Shown here: one piece after another, positions 8,736 to 18,595 of the stretch
Numbering within the stretch: the first letter of the stretch is position 1
Layout: the number at the start of each line of letters is the position of its first letter
Source of the DNA: Staphylococcus simulans
GTDB lineage: Bacteria > Bacillota > Bacilli > Staphylococcales > Staphylococcaceae
Reading direction: 5' to 3'
NCBI RefSeq assembly: GCF_002902285.1
Contig: NZ_PPRU01000015.1
Location: 62,001-126,000, forward strand
Length of the DNA: 64,000 nt
The notes under the pieces: model-generated
Told to the model about the DNA's origin: nothing
The model's database searches: none
The model's input: only the letters and a program-made list of their open reading frames with translations
Program-made: the position numbers and the translations under genes

Positions 8736-9680
8736 ATGAAACAGATAAAAAAATACTTGATTCTGATGGTGACTTGTCTTGTTGTATTATCTGGATGCAG
8801 TCTGCCTGGTTTAGGCGGTGGTCGTGCAGATGATGATTCAGTAGAAATTACATCACTTGCAACAAGTGAGTCTCAAATCATGTCACATATGGTGCGCTTA
8901 ATGATTGAGCACGAAACAAAAGATAAAATCAAACCGACATTAATTAATAATATGGGTTCAAGTACCATCCAACATAACGCGTTGATGAACGGTGACGCGA
9001 ATGTTTCAGGTACACGTTATACAGGTACGGACTTGGTCGGTGCTTTAGGTGAAGATCCAATTAAGGATCCTAAAAAAGCAATGAAAGTGACACAAGAAGG
9101 ATTCGATAAAAAATTCAATCAAAAATTCTTTGATTCTTACGGTTTTGATAACACGTACGCTTTCATGGTGACAAAAGAAACAGCAGAAAAATATGACTTA
9201 GAAACAGTTTCTGACTTAAAGAAACATGAAAAAGAGTTACGCTTAGGTGTAGATAGTTCTTGGTTGAACCGTAAAGGTGACGGTTATCCAGGATTCAAAA
9301 AAGAGTACGGCATTAGTTTTAATACTGTACGTCCAATGCAAATCGGTTTAGTTTATGATGCATTGAAAAGTAAAAAACTAGATGTTGCATTAGGTTATTC
9401 AACTGATGGACGTATCGCGGCATATGACTTGAAAGTATTAAAAGACGATAGAAAATTCTTCCCGCCATATGATGCGAGTCCAGTTGCTAAAAAAGATTTA
9501 TTAAAGAAACATCCTGAAATTAATACAGCATTGAAAAAATTAGAAGGCAAAATTTCAACAGAAGAAATGCAGCATTTGAACTATGAAGCAGACGGACAAG
9601 GTAAAGAACCTGCAGTCGTAGCCGAAGAGTTCTTACAAAAACATAATTATTTCGAAGATAAGAAAGGCGGGCAAAAATAA
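8736..9680 (+). CDS. opuCC: Osmolyte-binding lipoprotein OpuCC
   Basis: 314 residues. The signal peptide ends in the lipobox LSGC with Cys21 as the lipidation site, so the protein is tethered on the outer membrane face. The rest is the OpuAC/type-2 periplasmic binding fold (ITSLATSESQIMSHMVRLMI, later GSSTIQHNALMNGDANVSG), which captures carnitine, choline or betaine and delivers it to OpuCB/OpuCD. GGGAGG lies 13 bases before the ATG, rather far, but no alternative start is in frame. The stop overlaps the opuCD ATG. Confidence 0.92.
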   Translation: MKQIKKYLILMVTCLVVLSGCSLPGLGGGRADDDSVEITSLATSESQIMSHMVRLMIEHETKDKIKPTLINNMGSSTIQHNALMNGDANVSGTRYTGTDLVGALGEDPIKDPKKAMKVTQEGFDKKFNQKFFDSYGFDNTYAFMVTKETAEKYDLETVSDLKKHEKELRLGVDSSWLNRKGDGYPGFKKEYGISFNTVRPMQIGLVYDALKSKKLDVALGYSTDGRIAAYDLKVLKDDRKFFPPYDASPVAKKDLLKKHPEINTALKKLEGKISTEEMQHLNYEADGQGKEPAVVAEEFLQKHNYFEDKKGGQK

Positions 9681-10369
9681 TGAAAGGTAATTTATTCCAA
9701 CAGCTGATTGAATACTATTCATTGAACGCCGGTTATCTGTGGGGACTTTTCTTCCAACACTTACTCATGTCAGTTTATGGCGTCATCTTTGCTGCGATTG
9801 TCGGAATTCCAATTGGTATTCTGATTTCAAGATTCGGCAAATTATCTAAGACTGTCATTACTATTGCGAACATCATTCAAACAGTTCCTGTTATCGCAAT
9901 GTTAGCCATTCTGATGTTAGTCATGGGATTAGGTCCAACAACAGTTGTAGTCACTGTATTCTTATATGCCTTATTACCGATTATTCAGAACACATACTCA
10001 GGTATTATCGGTGTCGATGCCAATATCAAAGATGCTGGTAAAGGTATGGGTATGACAGGTAATCAAGTATTGCGTATGATTGAATTACCACTAGCTTTAT
10101 CAGTGATTATCGGTGGCTTACGTATCGCATTAGTTGTCGCAATTGGTGTTGTAGCGGTTGGTTCATTCATCGGTGCACCGACACTGGGTGATATTATCAT
10201 CCGTGGTACAAACGCGACAGACGGCACAACATTCATTCTTGCAGGTGCGATTCCAATTGCTTTAATCGCAGTCATCATCGATATTGTTTTAAGATTCTTA
10301 GAAAAACGTCTCGATCCTGTGAAGAAAAGAAAACCGAAAGGTCCACTACCTCAAGGTGTAGATGGGTAA
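9680..10369 (+). CDS. opuCD: Osmolyte ABC transporter permease OpuCD
   Basis: 229 residues, five to six hydrophobic segments, with the EAA-type loop DANIKDAGKGMGMTGNQVLRM at about 112-132. Second permease of the OpuC importer and paralogue of OpuCB. The C-terminal tail is very basic (KRLDPVKKRKPKG), consistent with a cytoplasmic end. Last gene of the operon, with a hairpin 8 bp downstream. Confidence 0.92.
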   Translation: MKGNLFQQLIEYYSLNAGYLWGLFFQHLLMSVYGVIFAAIVGIPIGILISRFGKLSKTVITIANIIQTVPVIAMLAILMLVMGLGPTTVVVTVFLYALLPIIQNTYSGIIGVDANIKDAGKGMGMTGNQVLRMIELPLALSVIIGGLRIALVVAIGVVAVGSFIGAPTLGDIIIRGTNATDGTTFILAGAIPIALIAVIIDIVLRFLEKRLDPVKKRKPKGPLPQGVDG

Positions 10370-10377
10370 TTAAATTA

Positions 10378-10424
10378 GAAGGTATCGCATGCAAGATGAT
10401 TTCATCTGATATGCGATACCTTTA
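10378..10424 (+). terminator. Terminator after opuCD
   Basis: AAGGTATCGCAT pairs perfectly with ATGCGATACCTT. The following T tract is short (TTTAT), so it may be leaky. Confidence 0.7.
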
Positions 10425-10462
10425 TCATTGGTATTGAAACTAATCATAAGGAGGAACTTATT

Positions 10463-11230
10463 ATGGCATGGTTACAAGTTAATTATGATTCAATCACATT
10501 AGGTAAAGAACAACGCTTTAATGCATTTTTACCAGAAGAACCTTCACAATTTGAAACAGGTAAACTCGCAAAAGAATTACCTGTGCTTTTATTACTACAT
10601 GGTTTATCAAGCGATGAAACATCTTATTTAAGATTTACAAGTTTAGAACGTTATGCGAAAGAACGTCAAATCGCAGTGATTATGCCAGCAGGCGATCACA
10701 GTGGTTATGCGAATATGGGTTATGGTCATAATTATTATGATTATGTATTAGAAGTATTTGATTATGCACTTCAAATCTTACCGTTATCTAAACGTCGTGA
10801 AGACCACTTTATCGCAGGTCATTCTATGGGTGGTTATGGCACAATCAAATATGCATTAACACAAACAGAGCGCTTTTCTAAAGCAGCACCGTTATCTGCA
10901 GTCTTTACACCTGACTGGTTGATGAATATAGATTGGCATGACTTCTCTAAACATGCGATATTAGGAGAGAAAACAGCGGCTAGAGGAACAGAACTTGACC
11001 CTTATTACTTGGTAGATCAAGCAATAGAAAAAGGATTAGATATTCCTGAATTATTGATTATGTGCGGTACAGAAGATGATTTATACCAAGACAACCGTGA
11101 TTTCATCAGCTATTTAGATGACAAAAAAATCGCATATCAATTCGAAGATGGCCCAGGTAAACATGATTATGCTTACTGGGATAAAGCAATTGAATATGCA
11201 TTAGATTGGTTCTTAAAAGATAGAAAATAA
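10463..11230 (+). CDS. fphF: Esterase D-type serine hydrolase (FphF-like)
   Basis: 255 residues, alpha/beta hydrolase of the esterase D/S-formylglutathione hydrolase group. The nucleophile elbow GHSMGG puts the catalytic Ser at residue 121, the same number as in S. aureus FphF. The Asp of CGTEDD (~205) and His of PGKHDY (~235) complete the triad. HGLSSDETSY near 46-55 supplies the oxyanion hole. FphF hydrolyses short acyl esters; whether it has a detoxification role is unknown. AAGGAGG precedes the ATG. It is a monocistronic unit between two terminators. Confidence 0.85.
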   Translation: MAWLQVNYDSITLGKEQRFNAFLPEEPSQFETGKLAKELPVLLLLHGLSSDETSYLRFTSLERYAKERQIAVIMPAGDHSGYANMGYGHNYYDYVLEVFDYALQILPLSKRREDHFIAGHSMGGYGTIKYALTQTERFSKAAPLSAVFTPDWLMNIDWHDFSKHAILGEKTAARGTELDPYYLVDQAIEKGLDIPELLIMCGTEDDLYQDNRDFISYLDDKKIAYQFEDGPGKHDYAYWDKAIEYALDWFLKDRK

Positions 11231-11262
11231 TATAGAAATCAGCGAAATAGAAACACAGTGAT

Positions 11263-11309
11263 AAAAAAATTCCCCTCAAACTCAAAAATAGGTTTGAGGG
11301 GATTTTTTA
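11263..11309. terminator. Bidirectional terminator between fphF and tetR-family gene
   Basis: AAAATTCCCCTCAAAC pairs with GTTTGAGGGGATTTTTT. A/T runs flank both sides, serving both convergent units. Confidence 0.85.
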
Positions 11310-11343
11310 TATCATTTTCTATTCTTGTTAAACAGCTGAAAGG

Positions 11344-11886
11344 TTAAGAAGGACGATAGGCATCAATCACAGTATTTAACATGTTATAGATATATTCATC
11401 TGTAAGCACTTCAGGTTTAATTAAGATATTAAAATAAATCGGTGAGAAGATTAAATCAATAAACATATCTTGATGTTCCTCTGGTATATAAGGTGCGCTG
11501 ACTTGTTTTAACATCTGACGATATTGGTTGAAATAATCTTCCATAAAGTGATTGCGCAAGTCATTCTCTTCATTGGTTAATAAGATTTGAATGACTGCTT
11601 TACCTAATGGTGTTTTATAAAGACGTGTGATTTTAATCAAAGTGGCATATAAATCTTCAAAGAAGTCACCTTGAATTGTGACATCAGAATGTGCCTTGTT
11701 TAAAAACATATCAATAATCATACTGTCTTTATCTTTCCAACGACGATAAATAGTCGCCTTTGAAATCTGTGTATTTTCAGCTAATTCATCTATAGTAATA
11801 GAATTATAGGATTCACGTTCTAACATTTTGCCTAACTCATCAAAAATCCTTATATTTATCTTCGGATCTTTTGGTCTGCCTGCCAT
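11344..11886 (-). CDS. TetR-family transcriptional repressor
   Basis: 180 residues. The N-terminal helix-turn-helix (ITIDELAENTQISKATIYRRW, about 30-50) is typical TetR. The C-terminal ligand/dimer region resembles the TetR_C_16 type. It is the third gene of an operon with two DUF3147 membrane proteins, one base after the preceding stop. A 17-of-18-nt-type palindrome at 12662-12679, just downstream of the operon promoter, is the obvious operator, so the repressor probably controls its own operon in response to an unknown, perhaps membrane-active, ligand. Confidence 0.88.
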   Translation of the reverse strand: MAGRPKDPKINIRIFDELGKMLERESYNSITIDELAENTQISKATIYRRWKDKDSMIIDMFLNKAHSDVTIQGDFFEDLYATLIKITRLYKTPLGKAVIQILLTNEENDLRNHFMEDYFNQYRQMLKQVSAPYIPEEHQDMFIDLIFSPIYFNILIKPEVLTDEYIYNMLNTVIDAYRPS

Positions 11887-11887
11887 A

Positions 11888-12250
11888 TTAATGACCTCGT
11901 TTCAAATGTGCTAATTTCTCTACTATCTCAAAAATGATGATTGCGCTCAAGAACCATGCAATTAAACCAACGAAAATACTGAGAATCCAGTTGTTTGTCC
12001 AAACTAACATCAACCAAGTAGCTAAGATGTTGAATAAAACACCTGTCATACCGAATACTGCACCATTACTGACATGAGCTGCAACTTTGTCACCATATTG
12101 GATACCAGAAGCAATTAAAGCGATTAAGAATACAGCTGGAAATACTGCGAAGATGCCGCCGAATTCTTTCCATGGAATAATAACAGATACTATATAACTC
12201 AAGCAGACGGACATGCCGCCGGCTAAAAATTTAACCAATAGCATTTTCAT
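11888..12250 (-). CDS. DUF3147 membrane protein (second copy)
   Basis: 120 residues, four hydrophobic helices. GGIFAVFPAVFLIALI matches the hallmark of DUF3147 and aligns with GGIFSTFPAVYLAALV in the neighbouring gene, so the two are paralogues from a duplication. Function unknown; such pairs may form heteromers like other small four-helix membrane pairs. GGAGG lies 12 bases upstream of the ATG. Located between its paralogue (19 bp upstream) and the TetR repressor gene (1 bp downstream). Confidence 0.8.
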   Translation of the reverse strand: MKMLLVKFLAGGMSVCLSYIVSVIIPWKEFGGIFAVFPAVFLIALIASGIQYGDKVAAHVSNGAVFGMTGVLFNILATWLMLVWTNNWILSIFVGLIAWFLSAIIIFEIVEKLAHLKRGH

Positions 12251-12269
12251 TTTTTATTCAAACCTCCGA

Positions 12270-12629
12270 TTAAATATGTTTCAGTGCTAGGATGATACAA
12301 GATAAAACAAACCAGCAGGCGATAGAGAATACTGCGCCTTTTCTATATCCGATATGTTTTACCGCGATTGCTGTTAAAGCGACACTGATAATACAGCCGA
12401 TAATACCGATAACAGCACCAGCACTTAAGTGGATAGATTCATAAACTAATTTATTGCCGGAAAAGTCAACAGATAATGTGACTAAGGCAGCTAAATAAAC
12501 AGCTGGGAAAGTAGAAAAGATACCACCCAATTTGCCGCCGAGTTTTGACGCGATAACAGTCGCCAAAGTAACAGCCAATCCACCGAATATAAAGCGGATG
12601 ATCAAGCTTATTAATGAAATGCCGAACAT
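12270..12629 (-). CDS. DUF3147 membrane protein (first copy)
   Basis: 119 residues, four hydrophobic helices, with GGKLGGIFSTFPAVYLAALV conserved with the next gene. First gene of the DUF3147-DUF3147-tetR operon. The ribosome site (GGGATG) is weak. The promoter at 12686-12714 and the palindrome at 12662-12679 lie just upstream, consistent with repression by the TetR protein. No catalytic residues are visible; transport or membrane-stress tolerance would be a guess. Confidence 0.8.
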   Translation of the reverse strand: MFGISLISLIIRFIFGGLAVTLATVIASKLGGKLGGIFSTFPAVYLAALVTLSVDFSGNKLVYESIHLSAGAVIGIIGCIISVALTAIAVKHIGYRKGAVFSIACWFVLSCIILALKHI

Positions 12630-12661
12630 AATGAAAATTCATCCCAATCTATATAGTTTTA

Positions 12662-12679
12662 AAACGAAACGTATCGTTT
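12662..12679. promoter_or_regulatory. Palindromic TetR-type operator
   Basis: AAACGAAACGTATCGTTT is symmetric at 8 of 9 base pairs. It lies 7 bp downstream of the -10 box, where bound repressor would block transcription. Confidence 0.75.
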
Positions 12680-12685
12680 ACTAAT

Positions 12686-12714
12686 AGTGTAATACGCACA
12701 TATTTTCTTGTAAA
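12686..12714 (-). promoter_or_regulatory. Promoter of the DUF3147/tetR operon
   Basis: On the minus strand TTTACA (12709-12714), a 17-bp spacer and TACACT (12686-12691). Confidence 0.65.
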
Positions 12715-12794
12715 CAGGATACAACTCTTCATAATTGAACATTTAATGAAAACTTTAAATTAAAACGCTTACATTTAATTCATGTTAATAAATC

Positions 12795-12825
12795 AAAAAA
12801 ATAGAGACAGGTCATCCTGTCTCTA
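12795..12825 (-). terminator. Terminator after lrgAB
   Basis: Read on the minus strand, TAGAGACAGG-ATGA-CCTGTCTCTA is followed by seven T. Confidence 0.9.
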
Positions 12826-12863
12826 AACGAATGGAAAATTAAAGCTGTGGTAGGTAAGAGGTC

Positions 12864-13565
12864 TTACAATAAAATTGTTGCTAAGAAAGGAACGATTGCG
12901 ACAACGATGACACCCACTAATACAACCGCGATGCTCGCCATTGAAGTTTCTGTTTCACCAAGTTCTTGTGCTGCAGAAACACCGAGTGTATGGCCACTTG
13001 TTCCTAACGCTAGTCCACGTGCAATCGGATTATCAATGTGGAAGAAGCGTAATAGTTTATTACCTAATGCATAAATAATGACTGCGTTTAAAATCACTGC
13101 TAAAGATGTTAATTCTTTTACGCCGCCGATACCATCTGATACAGGTAATGCGATGGCAGTTGTCGCAGCTTGCGGAATCATTGATGCCACAATACCGCTT
13201 CCGAATTGGAATAATTTAGCGAATGCATAGATACCGAAGATTGCGATGACTGTACCTAATGCAATACCGCTGAAAATTTTAACCCAATATTTTTTAAGTA
13301 CGTCACGTTTTTTATACAACGGAATCGCAAAACAGATAGTTGCAGGTTCTAAGAAGAAGTTGATAATGTCTCCGCCGATTTTATAGTTTTCATAACTGAT
13401 CCCAGTTACCTTTAAAAACGCAATCCCAAAGACCATACTGACAAATAATGGTGCTAATAAGAAGAAACCATTGGTCTTTTTAAAGAAGTATGTGGCAACT
13501 AAGAAAGGAATCACAGATAACAAGATACCAAAATACGGTGTGTTAATGCCTAAATGTTCAATCAT
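12864..13565 (-). CDS. lrgB: Antiholin-like protein LrgB
   Basis: 233 residues, the exact size of S. aureus LrgB, with about seven hydrophobic helices. The C-terminal [28 protein letters not shown] is the LrgB/CidB family signature. With LrgA it counteracts CidAB in murein hydrolase activity and autolysis; more recent work ties the family to pyruvate transport. The start overlaps the lrgA stop by four bases. The operon lies directly downstream of lytSR, its activator in S. aureus. Confidence 0.92.
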   Translation of the reverse strand: MIEHLGINTPYFGILLSVIPFLVATYFFKKTNGFFLLAPLFVSMVFGIAFLKVTGISYENYKIGGDIINFFLEPATICFAIPLYKKRDVLKKYWVKIFSGIALGTVIAIFGIYAFAKLFQFGSGIVASMIPQAATTAIALPVSDGIGGVKELTSLAVILNAVIIYALGNKLLRFFHIDNPIARGLALGTSGHTLGVSAAQELGETETSMASIAVVLVGVIVVAIVPFLATILL

Positions 13566-14023
13566 ACATGATCCTCCGCAACTCTATTGTGATGTTTGAC
13601 TGAATGTTGTTCAGATTTACGTTTAATAGGTGAACCCTTTACTAATATTTGAGAAACAAATCCAGTACAAAGTAGTAATAAAACAGTTGAAATAATAATC
13701 AACAAGATAATTAATATCGGACTCTTGCTTAAAATACCAAGTGAGTTGATGACTGAAATACCAGCCGGTACGAATAGGAAACCGATATTGTTTGTCAGCG
13801 CAGTTCCCACGCCTTCAACTTCACCGAGTTTAATGATGCCTGTTGAAAGTGCGATGAACATCAATACTAAACCAATCACTGATGCCGGCATTGGAATAGG
13901 GATGAAACTTTCGATAATTTTTGAAATTAATAAAATGATACTGATGACAAGGACTTGATGTAAGAATGAATACGCTTTTGCTGTTTTGCTTGTTTTTTTA
14001 ACGTTTGCTTGTGCTTTTTCCAT
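13562..14023 (-). CDS. lrgA: Holin-like protein LrgA
   Basis: 153 residues, four hydrophobic helices. The LrgA/CidA core [16 protein letters not shown] and [20 protein letters not shown] are present. Basic N-terminus and a His-rich C-terminal tail ([16 protein letters not shown]), slightly longer than the usual 147. It acts in the membrane with LrgB. CGGAGGCAAT precedes the ATG. The promoter region at about 14054-14130 has a poor -35 and two upstream direct repeats, which fits dependence on an activator such as LytR. Confidence 0.92.
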   Translation of the reverse strand: MEKAQANVKKTSKTAKAYSFLHQVLVISIILLISKIIESFIPIPMPASVIGLVLMFIALSTGIIKLGEVEGVGTALTNNIGFLFVPAGISVINSLGILSKSPILIILLIIISTVLLLLCTGFVSQILVKGSPIKRKSEQHSVKHHNRVAEDHV

Positions 14024-14104
14024 CGTGGATTGCCTCCGTTCGTTTCTTTATCTTGTCTCTAGTTTAAGACGAAAAAACGAGATTGTGTGCGTTTTCACGA
14101 TGAG

Positions 14105-14126
14105 ATGCGAGTATTCGTATGCGAGT
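14105..14126. promoter_or_regulatory. Direct repeats upstream of lrgAB (candidate LytR site)
   Basis: ATGCGAGT occurs at 14105-14112 and 14119-14126, spaced by 14 bp. The likely lrgA -10 (TAAACT on the minus strand) is at 14061-14066, which puts the repeats about 55 and 69 bp upstream of the start site, an activator position. The motif is not the canonical LytTR repeat. Confidence 0.4.
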
Positions 14127-14211
14127 TGCACTAATCAGAAGTTGAAATTCAGAGTAATATTTCTAGAATGTAAGCGAAGCAATCTGAGTTGCTGAAAAGT
14201 AGAATTGAAAT

Positions 14212-14256
14212 ACAAAAAAGCCTAGTTTCTTGTAAAGTGGAAACTAGGCTTTTGTC
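14212..14256. terminator. Terminator downstream of lytR
   Basis: AAAAGCCTAGTTTCC pairs with GAAACTAGGCTTTT around a loop, with A/T runs on both flanks. Confidence 0.85.
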
Positions 14257-14272
14257 GTTTGATTGATTAGAG

Positions 14273-15043
14273 TTACTCTAACCCAATAGTTTGTTTAAAT
14301 GCTTTCATATAAGAACGACTGACTTGTACTTTGAGATCATTGGTCATAGTAACTTGATACGTATAATTGAACCAAGGTTCTACAGTTTGAATATGTGCTT
14401 TGTTGATAATGGTCGCACGGTGAATACGAATAAATTGTTTCTCATCTAAGCGCTTTGCGTAATTATTCATAGGTTCTGATGTTTCATAATCATGGGTTAA
14501 TGTGTGCAGCGTTGTTTTTTTATTATTTACTGTTAGGGCGATAATATCTTTTTGATTCAACACATAGATACGTTCATCTACTTCAATCGGTAAGACTTCA
14601 GGTGCCTTGTCTGTGGATTTTTGTTTCTGCTGTTGATGGTTCGTCACTTCTGATTTAACTTCAGTTTCTGTTTTTGTATGAGTTTGCAGTTGAGCAGCCA
14701 CACGGGCAACTGCCGCGTCGATACGCGCTTGTTCAAACGGCTTCAGTATATAATCTGTCGCATTCAGTTCAAAGGCTTTTACCGCAAAGTTGTCATGTGC
14801 TGTCGCAAAAATAATATAAGGAGGCTGACGCATTTTCTTAATTTTTTCAGCTAAATCCAATCCACTTTCATCCATCAGATGAATGTCTAAAAAGATGACA
14901 TCATACGTATCGTATAATAATTTTTCTAAGGTTTCTGAGATTGTTTCAGCTTCTTCTATTTTGTCGAATTGACCATTTTGTGTCAGTAAGTAATTTAATT
15001 CATTACGTGCTAATGGCTCATCATCTACGATTAAAGTTTTCAA
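14273..15043 (-). CDS. lytR: Response regulator LytR (LytTR family)
   Basis: 256 residues. The receiver domain occupies about 1-120 with acidic pocket D7/D8 and phospho-acceptor D53 (VIFLDIH). A charged linker (about 125-150) leads to a LytTR DNA-binding domain (about 155-256; [29 protein letters not shown]). It responds to LytS and activates lrgAB in S. aureus. The ATG overlaps the lytS stop (ATGA), so the two are translationally coupled. Confidence 0.93.
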   Translation of the reverse strand: MKTLIVDDEPLARNELNYLLTQNGQFDKIEEAETISETLEKLLYDTYDVIFLDIHLMDESGLDLAEKIKKMRQPPYIIFATAHDNFAVKAFELNATDYILKPFEQARIDAAVARVAAQLQTHTKTETEVKSEVTNHQQQKQKSTDKAPEVLPIEVDERIYVLNQKDIIALTVNNKKTTLHTLTHDYETSEPMNNYAKRLDEKQFIRIHRATIINKAHIQTVEPWFNYTYQVTMTNDLKVQVSRSYMKAFKQTIGLE

Positions 15044-16809
15044 ATCAATTGACCTCCTTCGTCACTTTGTGTGCGATATGGAATGGCACAACGGACTGTT
15101 GTTCCATCTTCATTAGAATTAATTTTCAACATAGACATTGGTCCATATAGACCCGATAATCTCAAATTCAAGTTTTCTAACGCACTGCCTGTACCGCCAG
15201 ATTCAGAATGTACAATGGCTTTGCCGATATAAGGCATTTTGTTTTTAGGAATGCCCATACCATTATCTTTAACAGTGAGATATAAGTAATGTGCTTCGAG
15301 TTTTACTGTAACTTTGACATTGTTGTTAGAACGACGATTTCTAAACGCATGACGAATAGCGTTTTCGACCAAGACTTGAATGATAAACGGTGGTAAGAGT
15401 GCATGTTGTGCTGCTGGATCAATGTCAAAGTCGATGTTGAAGCGATTAGGGAAGCGTGCTTGTTCTAATGAAAGATAAGCTTCAACTTGTTGTAATTCTT
15501 TATCAAGCGTAATGGTGTTATTGCGCGCACCTTGTAAGTTAGAACGGAAGAATTGGCTCAGTTGCAGTAATAAATTACGCGCTTTTTCACTATCAATTCT
15601 GACTAAAGCAGAAATTGTATTAATCGCATTAAAGAAGAAATGAGGATTAACTTGCGCTTGTAATGACTTGATTTCAGCGTCTTTTAATAACTTGCTTTGT
15701 GTTTCTGCTTGGCCAAGTTCCAGCTGACTTGAGAAAATATTGGCTAGACCTGTGGCTAATTGTTTTTCCACAAAGGTTAATCGATGTGCATCTGTAAAAT
15801 ACAGTTTTAACGTACCGACCACTTTGTCTTTAATATGAAGCGGAATCACAATGGCGGCTTCTAATGGACAATTCGGATGGTGACATCCGATTTCTTCACG
15901 TGAATGTGCCTCTTTGATTTTTCCGCTTTGAATCACCGTTTTAGATAAATCTGTAATAATCGCTTTTTGCGGTACATGATGATCACTGCCTGCACCGACA
16001 TGGGCTAAAATATCATGACGATTGGTAATCGCAACCGCTTGGACTTGCATTAAATCCTTAATGATTTGTGCGGCTTTAAAAGCAGATGCTTCAGTCAAAC
16101 CTTCTCTGAAGTAAGGCAAAGTTTCATTAGCTAGTTGTAAGACATCATGAGTTTGAACTCCACGCATTTGTTCTTCTTGTTTAATTGTTGAAATAATAAT
16201 AGATAAGAAAATTGCGGTACCGATACTGTTCATTAAGGTCATTGGAATCGCAATGAAACTCACAAGCGACCAAGCATGACCAGAATGTTCAGCAAACAAC
16301 AGAATACATGTCATTTGAATGACTTCTAATAACGCACCGACAATGACACCTAAGAAAATAGGAGGGTAGCGTCGTGCTTTTAAATAGTAACGGCCGACAT
16401 AGCCTGATACAAGCGCAATTAAGATAGAAGATACGAAATATGTAAAAGCATTCGCACCACCGATATAAAATCGATAGATACCTGAGATAATCCCTACAAC
16501 TAAAGCGACACCAGGCCCGCCGACGAGACCTGAAACACCGATAGTCAACACACGTGTATTTGCGAGTGAAGTATCAGGAGCTAAATGAGTATAGAGTTGA
16601 CCTGATAAAATTTGCGAATCTCTAATCACGACACCCGTTACGTTAGAGAGCAAAGCAAAGATGACAAACATAATCGCAAGCTGCCATTTCGCACGCCAAG
16701 TTTCTCGATGATGCATCAAATTCTTGAAATAATTGAAGTTCATCAAGAGGTAAGCGAGCAAAATAATCAAGCCGACACGTTCGAGTAAAAGCATAAATAA
16801 GTTGAGCAT
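15040..16809 (-). CDS. lytS: Sensor histidine kinase LytS
   Basis: 589 residues from the ATG at 16809. The frame also has a GTG at 16818, but AGGTGA overlaps that codon and is well placed for the ATG, and homologues begin at the [13 protein letters not shown] position. Domains: 5TMR-LYT membrane sensor (about 1-210), GAF (about 225-365), dimerisation/phospho-acceptor motif [14 protein letters not shown] (about 385-400), and HATPase with VENAIRHAF and DNGMGIP. Senses membrane potential changes or cell-wall stress in S. aureus and signals to LytR. Confidence 0.93.
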   Translation of the reverse strand: MLNLFMLLLERVGLIILLAYLLMNFNYFKNLMHHRETWRAKWQLAIMFVIFALLSNVTGVVIRDSQILSGQLYTHLAPDTSLANTRVLTIGVSGLVGGPGVALVVGIISGIYRFYIGGANAFTYFVSSILIALVSGYVGRYYLKARRYPPIFLGVIVGALLEVIQMTCILLFAEHSGHAWSLVSFIAIPMTLMNSIGTAIFLSIIISTIKQEEQMRGVQTHDVLQLANETLPYFREGLTEASAFKAAQIIKDLMQVQAVAITNRHDILAHVGAGSDHHVPQKAIITDLSKTVIQSGKIKEAHSREEIGCHHPNCPLEAAIVIPLHIKDKVVGTLKLYFTDAHRLTFVEKQLATGLANIFSSQLELGQAETQSKLLKDAEIKSLQAQVNPHFFFNAINTISALVRIDSEKARNLLLQLSQFFRSNLQGARNNTITLDKELQQVEAYLSLEQARFPNRFNIDFDIDPAAQHALLPPFIIQVLVENAIRHAFRNRRSNNNVKVTVKLEAHYLYLTVKDNGMGIPKNKMPYIGKAIVHSESGGTGSALENLNLRLSGLYGPMSMLKINSNEDGTTVRCAIPYRTQSDEGGQLI

Positions 16810-17053
16810 TGAAATCACCTGTAATGTTCGAATTTTGTGACAACATAATCATAATTAATTATATTCTATACTATTGATGTAAAGTAACACTTATATTTAA
16901 GCGGAATAGCATGTATTTATAGAATTTAAGTTGAAATTGTTGTAAGATATTTCATATATTGAAAATGATAGGTTTAGTTTATATTGCTATTGTAGCATAA
17001 GCTAAATCGCTATTTTTTTCGATTTTTTTGCAGGGGTATAGGAGGAATTAAAT

Positions 17054-18448
17054 ATGACAGCAACAAGACCGTTCAAAGGTGACAACAGATTGTTGTTAGG
17101 TATCATTCTTGGGGTCATCACATTCTGGCTGTTCGCACAGTCTGTATTGAATGTGGTACCGACACTTCAAGAATCCTTTAGTTCAAATGCAGGAACGATC
17201 AATATTGCGGTCAGCTTGACAGCGTTATTCTCTGGTTTGTTCGTTGTGGGGGCCGGAAGTATCGCAGATAAAATCGGGCGTGTCAAGATGACGTATATTG
17301 GATTAATCCTCAGTGTCGTGGGCTCACTGTTGATTATTGTTTCCAATTTATCAGCATTATTGATTATCGGTCGAATCATTCAAGGTTTTTCTGCAGCTTG
17401 TATTATGCCTGCTACTTTAGCCATTGTTAATGAATATTACCAAGGCAAAGATAGACAAAGAGCATTAAGTTATTGGTCAATCGGTTCATGGGGTGGTTCA
17501 GGTATTACGTCATACTTTGGCGGATTAATGGCCACATTCGTAGGTTGGCGTTGGATTTTTATCGTATCTATTATTGTCGCTATTTTAGCGATGATTCTAA
17601 TACGTCATACACCTGAAACAAAAGCTTCAAGAGATAGTGATGTGCGTAGTCACAAATTTGACGTTGTAGGTTTAGTAGTTTTAGCGATTATGATGTTAAG
17701 TTTAAACGTGATTATTACACAAACATCTCACTTCGGATTCTTATCACCATTGATTTTAAGCTTAACTGTTGTGTTTATTGTTTCAGTTATTTTCTTCTTA
17801 ATTTACGAGAAGAAATTACAGAACCCATTAATTGACTTTGGCTTATTTAAACACAAAGGTTACTCTGGGGCAGTGATTTCAAACTTCGCGTTGAACGCTG
17901 TAGCCGGAACTTTAATTGTCGCAAATACGTATTTCCAACAAGGACTCGGATTTACATCTAACCAATCAGGTATGATGAGTATCACATATCTTATCACAGT
18001 ACTTGTGATGATTCGTGTCGGAGAAAAAATCATGCAGAAACTTGGGGCCAAACGTCCGATGTTATACGGATCGTTATTGAACGCAGCAGGGATGTTACTG
18101 ATTGCTTTAACATTCTTGCCGACAGGTATTTATGTCGTATCTAGTGTCATCGGCTATCTGCTATTCGGTTTAGGGCTAGGTATGTATGCGACACCATCAA
18201 CAGACACAGCTGTAACAAGTGCACCAGACAATAAAGTCGGCACTGCATCAGGTATTTATAAAATGGCATCATCATTGGGTAACGCATTTGGTATTGCGAT
18301 TTCAGGTACGATTTATGCCGTTGTATCTGAGAGTGTCAACTTGCAAGTAGGCGCAATGGCAGGTATCGGTTTTAATATCTTATTAGGCCTTATTGCGTTT
18401 GTTACAGTATTGTTCTTAGTTCCAAAATCACAAGGCGAAACTTATTAA
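17054..18448 (+). CDS. norB: NorB-like MFS multidrug exporter (14 TMS, DHA2)
   Basis: 464 residues, 14 hydrophobic segments. Long stretches are nearly those I recall for S. aureus NorB: GVITFWLFAQSVLNVVPTL, SYWSIGSWGGSGI, and FGLGLGMYATPSTDTA. NorB exports hydrophilic quinolones, biocides and other compounds and is regulated by MgrA in S. aureus. Motif A-like GSIADKIGRVKM is near 77-88. TAGGAGG precedes the ATG. Symbol given by similarity; a NorB/SdrM-type paralogue cannot be excluded. Confidence 0.8.
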   Translation: MTATRPFKGDNRLLLGIILGVITFWLFAQSVLNVVPTLQESFSSNAGTINIAVSLTALFSGLFVVGAGSIADKIGRVKMTYIGLILSVVGSLLIIVSNLSALLIIGRIIQGFSAACIMPATLAIVNEYYQGKDRQRALSYWSIGSWGGSGITSYFGGLMATFVGWRWIFIVSIIVAILAMILIRHTPETKASRDSDVRSHKFDVVGLVVLAIMMLSLNVIITQTSHFGFLSPLILSLTVVFIVSVIFFLIYEKKLQNPLIDFGLFKHKGYSGAVISNFALNAVAGTLIVANTYFQQGLGFTSNQSGMMSITYLITVLVMIRVGEKIMQKLGAKRPMLYGSLLNAAGMLLIALTFLPTGIYVVSSVIGYLLFGLGLGMYATPSTDTAVTSAPDNKVGTASGIYKMASSLGNAFGIAISGTIYAVVSESVNLQVGAMAGIGFNILLGLIAFVTVLFLVPKSQGETY

Positions 18449-18513
18449 TAAAAAATGTTCCACGCAAAAAAATAATAATGAGAAACGTATGACAGCAGAA
18501 TAGAAATGAAAAG

Positions 18514-18576
18514 AAGGAGCAGTACTTGTTGTTTAGTTTATGAGGGAAACTAAACAATGAGAACTGCTCTTTTTTA
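18514..18576 (+). terminator. Long two-part terminator hairpin
   Basis: Outer GAGCAGT/ACTGCTC and inner TTGTTTAGTTT/GAAACTAAACAA stems, followed by six T. It closes the norB-like gene. Confidence 0.85.
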
Positions 18577-18595
18577 TGTTCAAGAGTATTGAATT

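Noticed and set aside
11263..11309. NreC-like CCCCTC/GAGGGG pair
   Set aside because: The arms belong to one long terminator stem; there is no compact TAGGG-N4-CCCTA dyad.
12760..12774. CcpA cre-like sequence (ATGTAAGCGTTTTAA)
   Set aside because: One key position differs and it lies about 50 bp upstream of the -35 of an operon with no evident carbon role.
12847..13074. Plus-strand frame across lrgB
   Set aside because: Antisense shadow of lrgB without a ribosome site.
17020..17053. Sigma-B promoter from GGGGTATA before the norB-like gene
   Set aside because: No GTTTAA-type -35 lies 12-15 bp upstream.
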